A DNA stretch of 64,000 nucleotides, from assembly GCA_019722365.1 (NCBI GenBank), contig JADFUC010000434.1:31106-95105 (forward strand), written 5' to 3'. Position numbers and translations under genes: made by a program. The DNA comes from Lithospermum erythrorhizon (lineage: Eukaryota; Streptophyta; Magnoliopsida; Boraginales; Boraginaceae). Of this stretch, positions 1-11,600 are shown in pieces (within the stretch, counting starts at the first letter, position 1; each line of letters opens with the position of its first letter). The notes below the pieces were generated by a model. It had not been told where the DNA came from. It searched no databases and was given only the letters and a program-made list of their open reading frames with translations.

Positions 1-1515
1 ACAGAATAAATATTCTGTGACACCTCTATTCTGAAGTTCTCAGATGCCGATCCATGTGTCATTGTTAATCGGGTGCAAAGAACACGCTTGCATGGTATGA
101 TCTCCCCGCAAATCCAACTTGTAGTCACTCATGGTTTTCCTTTAAATAATTTCATCCAAGACATTGAAGGCCGAATTCAATTATCTCCGATACCCTTCTC
201 GAATCCCTTTGACTTTGCTTTCCCATTCCACAAACCTCATTTCTCTAATATTTCAACAAGCTTTAATTCATCATTTTCCTTTTGTTACCCTTTCTTTCTC
301 CTCGCTTCATTCACCATGAATACGAGGTTAACTTCAATTACTCATTAAAAGTTCCCGGTAGTTTTCAATAAGCTCTTCAGCAAGAGATCTTCCTCATCAC
401 TCATCATCCGGAGTCAATGTAGTTATCACCGCTGGGATTGTCGTTGACTGTCATCGAAATCTTCCCAAAAGCTGTAGTTGCTAACATTGCTTTCGCCTCT
501 TCTTCATCAGATCCTCATCGGGTCACCGAGCGACAGCTCCTTCGACGCTTTACGTAATTAGACATTCAACTTGTATGTGGCCATATCCTTCACATTCATG
601 GACATCGTATTCCTTTGGCTTGATGTCTCGAATTACAATTTTTTCCATTTTTGTTCTGATTTTTCCATCTGTTGCTCCTGGCCACCAACAGTGCACCTCA
701 TTACCCCTATGAATTTTTGCTGAACTTCAAGGTGATGGTTTTGTTGAAACTTTTGGCTAACATGTTCATAGTTTCAAATGCCTTTCATTTCCTTCCTCAG
801 TAGATACTTTAAGCGCCAATCCCTTCTTTTTCTGAGTCACCTTCATCAAAGGTCATCTCGACGTGGTTAAGTTTCCAACCAATTCATCAACTTTCATCGG
901 TAAAGCATTCGCGCCTTCAACGGCAAAGGACTTTCAGGTGCAAATCTCGGGAAGGGTTCTATGATCTTCCTCACAAGTTTTTCTCATCGTTCTCCTAAGG
1001 CAAATGACTCATTTGCAATATCTTTAATCTTCTCGAATTGGTAGGATGAAATATTTTCATCTTCCTCCATCTCGGTGAGCCTCCCATCGGGTAGTAAAGC
1101 TTGTCGAGCCTTACATTCGAACTTTTTGTAAAATGTAGGCGGTTTGCAAAACTTCCCACGCATCCTTAGCCTCAAAGGCACGCAGCTTATCATTTTAAAA
1201 CATTTGATCCACCGTGCGTAAAATAGCATTTAAAGCCTCATTATTTCCCAAAGAGATATCTTCACTGCCCAATCAGCCTCCTTTTAACAAATAATATCAT
1301 TGTTAGTAACAAATGGAGCAGCCCATCCGTTAAAACAGATTTTACCGCCTTAGTATCGATGTATCTGTGAACGCCGCCATCTCGCCTTCCAATATGAATA
1401 ATTTATTCCATCCAACAACGGAGATCTACCTCAATCCGAGTTTCCCTTTCCTTCATTCCGCCCACGATGCTTACACGATCCACTCAAATACGAGTGCCCG
1501 CTTCCGATACCAATT
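1..1515 (-). mobile_element. Ty1-copia (SIRE-like) 5' internal region, gag relic, truncated at window edge
   Basis: Reading the minus strand, broken frames match a copia Gag. Around 980-1080 lies an I-A-N-E-S-F-A-L-G-E stretch typical of SIRE-type Gag, and around 565-610 a CCHC-like zinc knuckle (C-E-G-Y-G-H-I then E-C). At about 1502-1514 the reverse complement reads TGGTATCGGAAGC, a mutated initiator-tRNA-Met primer binding site, which places the 5' LTR to its right. Stops and frameshifts interrupt all of it, so no protein is made. Protease and pol would lie left of the window. The family call rests on remembered Gag motifs; the SIRE lineage is less sure than copia. Confidence 0.6.
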
Positions 1516-2345
1516 GAAAAGTATGTGTAGCAATATCAAGGTAATGTTGCCTGCATAGAGTTGCAACACCTGGGACAACAACAAGTACAAACAATAAAAG
1601 AACACCACAAATCGTTAATCCCGGGGCCTGCCCACGCACCTTAATGCCCGAGTGGGCATAAACCCAAAAAGATTGCACTATAAAGAGATGTTACAACGAG
1701 GGTCTTACTAGACAGTATCCCAACTTCTACGCCCTAGAATACTCTATCAACTAGTCTAACTGTGCTCCCCATTCCTTACAATCTTTTGGCGATACACAAT
1801 GCTCAACAACATGCGATTGGGTGGTAAAATATGTTGAGTTTTGCACTGCCCTTGCCGAAAGGCTGCTAACAAAATAGACAATCGGGGCTTGAGTTAAAAA
1901 GAACAAAAACTCAAACACACTAAATTCAAAAACAATGTGAGTACGCGAAGAAAATAAATGAATATGTTTCTTGTCTTCCACTAGTCTTCATCCCATCTCC
2001 TTATATAGCCCAAGTGTGTAATGTGAACACAATCACAAATCTTCAATCAATCTTCAATCACCTTTAAGACTTTCCATAACAAATGGCAGTTTATTCAAGA
2101 ATGAAAGTTTTTCTCCAAAGCTTGCCAATTTGGAACATAATATCTTCCACCATAAATAACAAATCTTCAATCATCTTTAAGACTTTCCATAACAAATAGT
2201 AGTTTATTCAAGAAGGAAAGCTTTTCTCCAAAGTCTTTTGCCAATTTCAATATAATATCTTCCACCATAAATAACATTCTTCGGGGATTGAGTAAAATCT
2301 TCTAATCACATCTAATCATCAGTCGACTGAATCCAACGGTGTAAC
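1516..2345 (-). mobile_element. probable 5' LTR of the minus-strand copia relic
   Basis: This sequence lies directly upstream, in element orientation, of the primer binding site at about 1502-1514, so it should be the LTR. It has a TATA-like stretch near 2002-2007 (plus strand cttatatag) and contains the 113-bp tandem duplication. The outer LTR end was not fixed by a TG/CA pair or target-site duplication. No coding sequence is supported here. Confidence 0.4.
2051..2276. repeat. 113-bp tandem duplication
   Basis: The block starting tcttcaatcacctttaagac at 2051 recurs at 2164 with a few substitutions (for example tggcagtttattc versus tagtagtttattc). Period is about 113 bp and there are two copies. 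It sits inside the presumed LTR, probably in U3, where duplicated blocks are common in plant LTRs. Confidence 0.75.
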
Positions 2346-3440
2346 AATATTCTATATTCCACTAGTCAGATCCATCTGTTAACAACACACGCATAATTTA
2401 AAAACACATCCAATAAAATACACTACAATTCCCTTCCAATCAACATCAAAATCAACACTTCTACCCCAAACAACTATATTAGTCCCCATAACATCATAAT
2501 AAAGTTTTAAAGGACTCAAAAAGCTAACAAAAAGCCAACTCTCAAAATCTTTAAATATCACAAAAATTTCAAACTTTCTACCTTTGAAGAGTGTGAGGAC
2601 GACAGGAGAAGATGAGCAAACCAACTTTGTATCTTCGAGCCACAAACGAAGAGGTGAAAATGCAAAGAAAGTTGGAAGAAAAAATTTTTCTATCTTCTCA
2701 TGGGAACTCGCCAAGACAAGTGGGGAAAGGAGGCTGGTGGGGTTTCAGGATAAAGCAATGAAACGAGGATAAGTGTCAAAGTAGATATTTAAGACGTAGC
2801 TTAAGTCCCGCTTTGGTCAAGCGCTTTATTTCTCTACTGCCATTAAATTTTAATGAAAACGATTTCAAATGTATAATTTTCCATGACATAAAATACTACT
2901 CCTTTAATACTAGTCTCGGTATATCGATTATATTTCGAAAGTATTTATACTATCTCCGGGTCCCACCACCAAACGATATATATATAATATAATTTAATCG
3001 CTTAGGCGCAATCTAAGTTATTTTAAGGCAATTCTAAAAAAATAGAATGACATGACGTTCTCGAAAAGATCGCAGATAGCTTGCGCAAATTAAAATAAAA
3101 GATACTTCGGGGAAAAACAACTAATTAGCCTTATTTTTATAACCAAGTTTCATATTCTTTCAACTTGATAACACATATACCTTAAAAACAATTGAACTTA
3201 AGTTATATCTTGTATTCGCCCACTCTATGATTTTTTATTTGTGTTGTCTTTTAAATTATTGTTTATTTGTAAGTAAAATAATAAATATTTCAATATGAGA
3301 ATTTTTATTTATTTTATTATTATTATTCGCATATAATATATAAGCTGATTATTGAGCAGAATCTACTATATACTAAGCCCTGTTGAATATCAGCTATAAA
3401 ACCAACTCTGTTATAACACTTGACCTACACGATAAAGCCG
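2346..3440. other. AT-rich intergenic sequence, no gene seen
   Basis: An open stretch of about 110 codons on the minus strand (2379-2714) has no recognisable domain and looks like chance or element debris. The remainder is AT-rich with short stop-filled frames. No RNA gene or clear repeat was recognised. Confidence 0.5.
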
Positions 3441-4180
3441 CGTAAAATAAACAAGACAGAAATAAAAATACCACAAGACGGTAATCCCAGTTCCGCAACT
3501 CGCACCTAGTCCTGGAAGAAGAAATTTCAACGAAGGATTTTACTATAATACCCAGATATTGTCCAAATAAGGTCTTATGCGAACAGCTTCCATTCTTGTC
3601 GCCCCTATTCTACTCATCCCTGCAACCCAAGCTCCCCCGACTTCAAGACACCCTCCTTTAATTCCTCACAATACTCTCCGGTATTTGGCTTCTACAATGT
3701 AAAATAAAAACACGAGAACTATCACAGAACTGAGTGTTAACAATAGCCTGCACAAACTAAGAGAGTTTTAGATTAGCTTGTACATTCACCCCCACAAGAA
3801 TATTTTTCTCAATCTTTTGCCTCAAAACAATGCGTAATAAACAATATGTACTAAGGGTCGGCCAGTTCCAACGAGGCATATTTATAGCGTAGCACATCAA
3901 TCATATATGGAAAGATCTCCTTAAACAATACTTCCATAAATAATTCTTCTATATCACACACCATGTAATAATTGCTTGAATACTTTCCTTTTTCCATAAT
4001 CAATCAAATCTCAATCTTCATGCTTGGGGAATACTCCAAGTCATTCCCATATATTATATGACGAAAATATCTCTTCCAACAATTACCAAAATCAGTAGAA
4101 ACCCGAAAATATATGATAATTCTAAATAAAGAATGAAAGTTTGTCTCCCAACTGCCTTTTGGACATCGTCAACACTTCGA
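3441..4180 (-). mobile_element. LTR-like relic
   Basis: Phrases here recall the LTR at 1.5-2.3 kb: aagaatgaaagttt followed by gtctcc near 4131, and a catatttatagcg TATA-like box near 3877. This suggests a second decayed copy or a solo LTR of a related copia family in the same orientation. The resemblance was judged by eye and the ends are not defined. Confidence 0.3.
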
Positions 4181-5755
4181 CACCGGCCACGCTTTGTTTA
4201 TTAATAAATTGTCAACCAACAAAATACTAACAATGCATATTATCACATACATATTTAACATTTTTTATTATAATTATTGAAGTACTTAGAAGTTTATTGC
4301 ATATGTATTAATTTTTTCACATTGAAACTTATATGTGCTTCAACTAAGCAACAAACTTTAACACATATAAATTATAATTTTCATTCAAATAATATAGTTT
4401 TCAACAATAACTATTGCTACATCAGACAAAAGTTCACACGATGTCCAACTTTAATCAATAGTTGAAAGGGTAAGGTTTCTCCTAATTATTTATAATAAAT
4501 TGCATAAATAATTTGCTAAAACTACATTACAAGGAGATTCTTAATCTGTCAAAAGAGTAATATCACTCTTGCAAAATGTGCTCAAGGTCAGTAATTAGGA
4601 CATTTGATAAAATATATTGAAATGATTTTGGAGACAATAACATTGAAGAAATCACAAGGTCAACAATTACATATTCACAATTTTTTTCAAAATTAACATT
4701 ATGTCAATAATTTCCAACAATTACGAAAATATAAATATGTATTTAATTATTGAATTGTTAAGAATTCTTGAAGTCAAATTTTCTATTTGCAAACTCCAGT
4801 TTTGTTCATGTATACCTCTAATATCCACGAACAGCTGTTCCTCATCAAAAGGGGTTCTATCTTTTCTCCTCTTCCTATCGATCCAAAGCACTACAATAGC
4901 CATCACAAAGAGAAAGAATTAAGCTATCATTGGGAATCCTGAAGAAGAAATTTGTCGCACGCCTTCTAGCTTCACAATAGCTCTCTCTCAAAGTACGCCT
5001 ACAACTATGTTAATTCTGGTGTAATACTAGCGTAATACTTATGTATCGTAGACCATAACACACATGTAATAGAGAATCCACACTGCATTCACACTAGATA
5101 ATAAAAGATCTAATGTAAAGTCTTAAGCAATGAAGTTTTCATTCATAGTGACAATGAAACACATTTGGAAAATGTAGAAATATTCAACACATTATCGGAG
5201 TATAATTTTATGTTATACTCCCACAAGATTACCTTTTATTTTTACATTAATAATAAAAACAAACAATATATAAAAAAACTACGGAGAGTTGTTATCGAAA
5301 ACACTAATTTTTCTTTAATTTGAAATTAACAAAAAAAGAGAAAAAATCATCCCATATGTTAGCTAGAAATATTATCAAGCTCCAAGGTCCGATTATTTTA
5401 ATTACTAGTCACTCAATTCAAAACGAGCCCTCCAAACCGATTGATTTTAAATCAAATTTAAAATAATACCGACCATCTCTATAAATAAATCGAGTCAACT
5501 TAAAAAGCGGATACCCAAACTCCTCGAATATACTAAACAACGCATAAATCATAAATCAATACTTTATTTTTTCCCCTAAACGACTCGAGTGAACAATAAC
5601 GCCTGCTACAGCATTTGAAATTGGCTGCCGTTAGAAAAGATACACAGCTTGGGATTTAATTCAAAATAACCCTTTTTATTCCTTTCCTTAATTTTTTTTA
5701 TTTATATTAAAATAGTACAGACAATTAATTTAAGTTAACGTAATTTGTAATCATT
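4181..5755. other. AT-rich intergenic sequence, no gene seen
   Basis: Only short open frames lacking known motifs are present. Base composition is strongly AT. No confident promoter, RNA gene or terminal repeat was found. Confidence 0.5.
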
Positions 5756-5760
5756 GATGT

Positions 5761-5865
5761 CCAGATATTTGATTGTAAGAAATGTTCCATCCTTAGGCTG
5801 TGGCGATGAGCTATTCAAGCTCTTTTCTACTTATGGTGACGTTGAAGAGTGTGATCTTTCTTTAT
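5761..5865 (+). pseudogene. isolated RRM exon fragment, RBM48-like
   Basis: After an acceptor-like tgtccag the frame reads R-Y-L-I-V-R-N-V-P, then a G-C-G-D-E-L-F-K-L-F-S-T-Y-G-D-V-E-E-C stretch, and soon reaches a stop. This is the first beta strand, first helix and second beta strand of an RRM. The wording is closest to plant homologues of RBM48, a minor-spliceosome-associated RNA-binding protein. The second half of the domain (the usual D-V-Y/W-I-K-F block) is absent nearby, so I read it as a duplicated exon fragment rather than a gene. RRM-like is fairly sure; the RBM48 assignment is from memory. Confidence 0.5.
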
Positions 5866-6827
5866 TTTTTAATTGATTGACAAGAATTTACTTACACAAG
5901 AACGAACTGTAACTCTAAATCACTAAGTTAGGTTTCGCTTATTGATGTAATACTTACTGAATATAATTGGTGATCTAATTTTTCTCTGATCAGGTGTGAT
6001 CTGTGTGATCTAATGGGCGTTATGGCAAAGAACAAAAAGAAAACAAAAGAAGAAATTTGTCCAATAGTAACAAAGAGTGCCTCCACAAGTTCACATCCGA
6101 TCCATGTAAGAGTATGAAGTTCAGCAAACCAGTGCAGCTCAAACTGACCACGCAAGAAACATAAGATGAGTCAAAGTGCCAATCCAGATTGCATACCAGC
6201 TGTTTGAAGAAATAGTGCAATAGATTAGCTAGAGGTTGTTAAGCTGGTTCCTATTTATCAGCTGTTGTATTTATCTTTAGTTAGCAAATGTATTCATTCA
6301 ATAGATACTGATCAATATGATCAGATAAAATTAGTTGCAGATTTCAAATTCAAATGTACCTAAAGTGCCACTAGTAAACTCTGTAATCTCTAATTATAAA
6401 TACACAGGTCTCACCATTGTGAGATAATCTTCCCTGAAAATCTTTAATCCAAATCCTAAGAGGGGCAATCCAAAAGCAAACTTTCAAAATATTCCTTTGG
6501 TGAATCAAGAAATCGAACTACGCATATACGTAGTTTTAAAAAAGGTAAAGCCAATGTGACATGTAAAACCGTGATATTGTCAATGTTTGACGAGTCGCCA
6601 AGAAGGAAGAAGGGTTTAGACGAATAGATATGAATCTAGAAATTTCATGTATTAAGTAAAAATAAAAATATTGAAAAGGGAAGAAAAAACACCAAAAATG
6701 GTGTTATTCCTCCTCAAAATGGGTGGTTCTTGATGAAAAAGTATTTTTTATTCGTTTTTCATATAGACAAAGAGACTTGGGACATACATACATGTATTTG
6801 ATATAAATAATACATTTACGTATGTGT
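5866..6827. other. intergenic sequence, no gene seen
   Basis: No domain is recognisable in the short frames. Codons after 6020 read K-N-K-K-K-T-K-E-E on the plus strand, but they do not continue the RRM in a convincing way. Confidence 0.4.
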
Positions 6828-8065
6828 TATTCCTGCGGAGGTGGTAAAGAGTATTGAGAAGCATGTCAGACAATTCTTGTGGTCTGGCTCCAAGGATGGG
6901 AAGGCTCATTCAAAAGTTGCATGGACTCAAATAAGGAAGAAGAAGGATGAGGGCGGGTTGGATATCAAAAGATTAAGGATGTGGAATATGGCCTGTATGT
7001 GTTTTCATATATGGAATCTTTGTACCTCAGAAGAAACTCTTTGGGTAAAGTGGATTGATACATATAAATTGAAAGGATAGAGCTTTTGGGCTATTGAAGG
7101 CAAAAATACATATTCTTGGGTGTGGAGGAAATTGTTGAGGCTTAGGAAGGAAGTCAGGAAACATGTGAGGTTACAGATTGGTAGTTGTAGTAACTGGGCC
7201 CCTATATAAGGTGTTAAATGACAGAGAGATTAGCTTGATGAAAATACAAAAGAATGATACAATTGCTGAAGTTGTTAGTAGGGATGTCTGATCAAAGGTA
7301 GAATGTTGACTTCTTGTATTGAGGAGGTGCAGAGATCATTCCCTGTATTGTGTGCTGGTGTGAAGGATAGCCTAGTGTGGGTTAATAATCACCAGTTTAG
7401 ATGTGCTAAAATTTAGCAAAAACTAAGAGGTGAGGAAGAGAAGGTTGATTGGTTTAGAGTTGTGTGGAGTAAAGGAAATGTGCCTAGTCATTGTATCATT
7501 GTGTGGATGCTGTGTTTGTAGAGGTTTCCTACAAAGGATAGGCTGAAGGCTTGGAATGTACTGCAAGATAACAAATGTGTGTTCTGTGGTGATGCAAAAA
7601 GCATGAACCATATGTTCTTTGGCTACAACTATACAAAAACAGTATTGAGGAAAGTTATGATGTATAATCGTAAGTTCCATCAACCAAAGGGGTGGAAAGT
7701 GGAGCTTGATGACATTCTGGTAAAGAATGGAGGGAAAAGTTTGAGTAGTCAGCTGCTGAAACTGAGCTTCTGTTGTGTGATTTATAATATGGCTCCAGAA
7801 GAATAGTAGAGTATTCAAGAATATGGAAAGGACAATTGATGAGCTTGTGTTTGTATAAACTCAATCAGCTATAGGGTATATAGTTAGAAAGAATTTCCAA
7901 ACAATAGAGTGAACTGGAGCTTGTGTATAGAGTGGGGATTCCCATTGAAAATACTTAGAAGTTAGTTTTTACTTGTACAGAAGGTATGTCCTCAGTGTGT
8001 GCTGTACAATATATTTTTGTGAATAAAAGCTTCATTTTAAAAATTTTAAAAACAAAAAAAAAGAA
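6828..8065 (+). mobile_element. 5'-truncated LINE (non-LTR retrotransposon) 3' end
   Basis: The plus-strand frames match the region after the reverse transcriptase of plant L1-type LINEs. The piece at 6841-7080 (F-L-W-S-G ... G-G-L-D-I-K-R-L ... W-V-K-W) is the usual lead-in, followed by S-W-V-W-R-K-L near 7115. A zf-RVT domain comes next, with C-V-F-C-G-D then N-H-M-F-F near 7576-7620. Stops (for example at 7078) and frame changes make it dead. The 3' end has gaataaaagctt near 8021 followed by an A-rich tail to about 8063, as expected for target-primed integration. The 5' end is cut off near 6828, a common LINE fate. Confidence 0.8.
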
Positions 8066-8136
8066 CTTAAGTATTATACAAGCAAAATTGGTATGAAGCA
8101 AACAAAGAGCATAAAATTATAAAAAGTAAGACTACA

Positions 8137-8216
8137 AAAAAAACCTTACCTCATGGTTATGCAAAACCTGTTAGGAAAAAAAACCTTACCTCATGGTTAT
8201 GCAAAACCTGTTAGGA
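8137..8216. repeat. 40-bp tandem duplication
   Basis: The block aaaccttacctcatggttat at 8141 recurs exactly at 8181, giving two nearly perfect 40-bp copies. It lies between the LINE tail and the 3' flank of the mTERF gene. Near-identity suggests a recent slippage or repair event. Confidence 0.85.
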
Positions 8217-8620
8217 AGAGCGAAGACAGAAACATTAGATGATTAGTGCATGGAAGTTGGTTGCATGACTCATTAATTGGTTTATTACAGTAGTTATTAC
8301 AGGTTGCAAGGGCAAATGTGGAATAAGATTAAAAAAAAGCTTCAAACAACGTGAGCTTCAATGTTTAAGAGTTAGTAACCGGTAATTCACATGCTTACGT
8401 TTTATATATAGGATAGATTCACCAAATATTACACAAATACATACATAATAAATAAGTTCAAATTTTAAAAAGTCAACCATCATAATTCAAAACTAGACAA
8501 GCTTCATGTAATATTAACCTACACTTTGAGAGAACATGTGTGTGCTCTATGTACTACAAGAATTGTTTCTGTATATGTACACCCTACCTAGATGATTGTA
8601 AAGAATGTTAAAAACACTAT
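8217..8620. other. 3' flank of the mTERF gene
   Basis: This stretch follows the mTERF stop codon on the minus strand and should contain its 3' UTR and polyadenylation signals. It is AT-rich; several AATAAA-like variants are possible but none can be chosen. No other gene was seen. Confidence 0.4.
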
Positions 8621-11600
8621 CTAATCAACCACCACCTTCCTATCAATATCCATGAACTCAGCTGCAAATTCCTCATCATTTTTACCTAACATTTCTTTCA
8701 AGCTGCAATCTCTATCTATACCTTTTAGCATGAAGTATCTGGGCTTTATCCTTTTCTCCAGTGAGTAGCTGAAGTATCGAGGATAATCCACCACGTCGTT
8801 CAGAGGCCTCTCCATAACATTCAATAGAAACTCGACTTTAGGTTTTAGAACTTCATTTATGCTGTAGCCCAGTAAAGGTGAGAATCTTCGAACCATGAAT
8901 GAGACATCCCGTTGTCGTAAGCCAATCTTCATCAAGTACTTCATTCTGAAGAGGCAAATTTGTCCATAATGGCATAAGTTAGTAGTACCCAAATCTGATA
9001 TATTATTTCTTGTTCAAAACTCATTGTAACGTGATTAAATGTGTTACCTGGGAAGTAGTGCTTTGTTTATATCACATAAAAAAAGCTCTGGGTATTTTCT
9101 AATGACTCTGGGGAGATGAGTTTTAGAAATGCCAATCTCAGTAAGGAAATCGAGTTTCTTCTTTAGGGTCTTGTCTAAATTTGCAGCAAACATCTCAGGA
9201 CAACGGCAGAGTATCCGAGTGACCGACTCGTCATCAAGCTCCAAATCTTGAAGAAAAAATATCACCTAAACACAGAAGTATGAAGAAAAAATATCACCTA
9301 AACACAGAAGTATGAAGATAATTCTCATATTTGAAACTAATAAAAAGAAATTTGTAACTTAAACTCTGAATCTCTCAAGTCACTAGTAATCACCCTACCT
9401 GGAGAAATTCCTGAGGATGTTGCAATAACAAGTTAGGACTCCTACTGATAACCTGCCCTAATTTCTTCCCTCTTATATCCAAATCAGCAAATTGTTTGAG
9501 CATCAGCAACAACTTATTAACTGATGCACCTAAAATATATGGCCATTTACTGATTGCCCCAGCAACGCTATTTTGGGGTACCTGCCAAGAATGTATGTTA
9601 CTAAGAGAGTTGCATGGTATTCAGAAACGGTTGGAGAACAACATATTCTGAATGACATAGTTGCATGCCATTAAGATGCAGAATATACATCTGACGAAAG
9701 ACTTTTTCGGTTCCTTGTCTAACTCTCAGGTTACAAGGACACTATTGTTGCTATCCAAAAGCAAGAATTACAAGCAAGATATAAGAGCTTCAGGAAAGAA
9801 ATGTATCACAAATGGACTCCACATCAAATTGTTTGAGGATATACCGATATACTTATAAGTTGCAAAGTAGGGCGTCTAATGTTGAAAAGCCATGAGGTAT
9901 AGAAAACGTCAAACCCTTATGTGGAAACTGAGATACTAATGGTATATATGATGCCTGAATAAATAGTCCAGATGTGTAAGCCAAACCATGGGATGTAACC
10001 CTTGGCAAAATACAATTGTCATTCAAGTACAAGCAAGCCAAATCATGGGATGTAACCCTTGACAAAATACAATTGTCATTCAAGTACAAGCGGCCAACGT
10101 AAGTGGGCAAAGTTACATACCCCAATGCCTCTAGAGAGGCTCCCGTCTAAACGGGGTAAGCGGGACCGGATATTATACAGACTTACCACTATGATAACAG
10201 GGAGGTTGTTTCCTAATTGAAAAAACACAAGTGGCCAAAGTTAACTGCAGAAAATTATGAAGAGGTGCCCTCTTAAAAAATTGTTAGTTGGCCGTCCAGA
10301 AGTGCCGCTGGTTTAATTCTGTATAGTTTTTAACTAAAGAGAACAAATACATATATCAAGGATTGAATCCATCAAGAAGAAAAATGAACTCTGGCCCAAT
10401 TCCATCAAGCAATGATTTGTGCAGACTGCAGACTAAATATATAACATATATATATACCTTCTCACTGTCAAATAGTTCAAAGACTTTTTCACTATTTTCT
10501 AGAATGCTTGTCGACAGAATCCATGGGTACTTCATCAACATCTTGGGAAGTTCCTCCTCCTTTAATCTTGCATGAAAGATATGATGCAAATAAACAAGCA
10601 TGTACGAAACAGTATTTGATGTAGCAAAACAAAGAATAAAACTTACATTAATTAAAGCCTTTATTCTCGGTCGAATATCTTTCTCAACATTATAAAACAT
10701 CATAGGTGGGAACAAAATTAGAAGTTTACTTCTGCATTGTTCAGGGACTCCTATACTTTCAAGAAATTCTAAAATTGGCAGTACATGAGTCTCCAAAGGC
10801 AGCAAAAGAAGACGTGGGAAAGATTCAATAAGATATCTCAAAGAGGCATCTTGGTAACCCAACAAATCTAGACCTCCACGCCTTGCTTGAATCTGCAAAA
10901 GTTGAAAAGTAACACAAATCTCAATCACGCATTCGAGCCAGGCAACTAAAATATTTCTTAAATAAGAAACAAGAGGAAGAAATAAAGAAATTTCACATAT
11001 CCTGAAACCAAACTAGCATGATGGTACCTTCTCAAAGAAGGACAATGTTTGTTGCAAATCATCATCCACAGAAATAGAAAGGTGCATCATCATCCGACGG
11101 GCCGTTTTCCCAATAACAGCTTCATCACCTCTTCCAGAAAAAAATATTTCCTTCAAATACTTAACCTATGCAGACAGTCAAAATAAGAGAATATCCAGTA
11201 GCTACTTTGCAAAATATGAACTATGGAAATACACATTTAAATATGCAATTTATAACCTATTCAGTTACCAGAACACCCTTTCTTCCTCTTAATAAACATA
11301 ATAGCACAATTACCACCTGGCTACATTTCTTTCAATCAAACAAGAAACATACTCCCTCCATCCCTAGCAGATCGTCCAATTTCTAATTTTAAGTGTGGAC
11401 TTTTAAACTTTTGACCACAAATTTTTTTAGAAGGTTAGTATAACATCATGTAAAAAATATGTCAAACTGTAGTATTTTCACCTTTACGATGTTACAATTT
11501 TTAATCAAATTAAAGTTGTATGAGTAAATTAATACATCAAATTTCGTTAATCACAACCTTTGAAAAATCAAACTAGACGATCTTTTATGACTGGGAGAGA

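Noticed and set aside
2379..2714. Minus-strand open frame of 111 codons, hydrophobic
   Set aside because: No recognisable motif, no clear promoter, and it lies in element debris; not supported as a gene.
10356..10928. Minus-strand open frame of 190 codons treated as one exon
   Set aside because: It reads through the intron between mTERF exons 3 and 4; only 10892-10647 and 10559-10458 are family-like.
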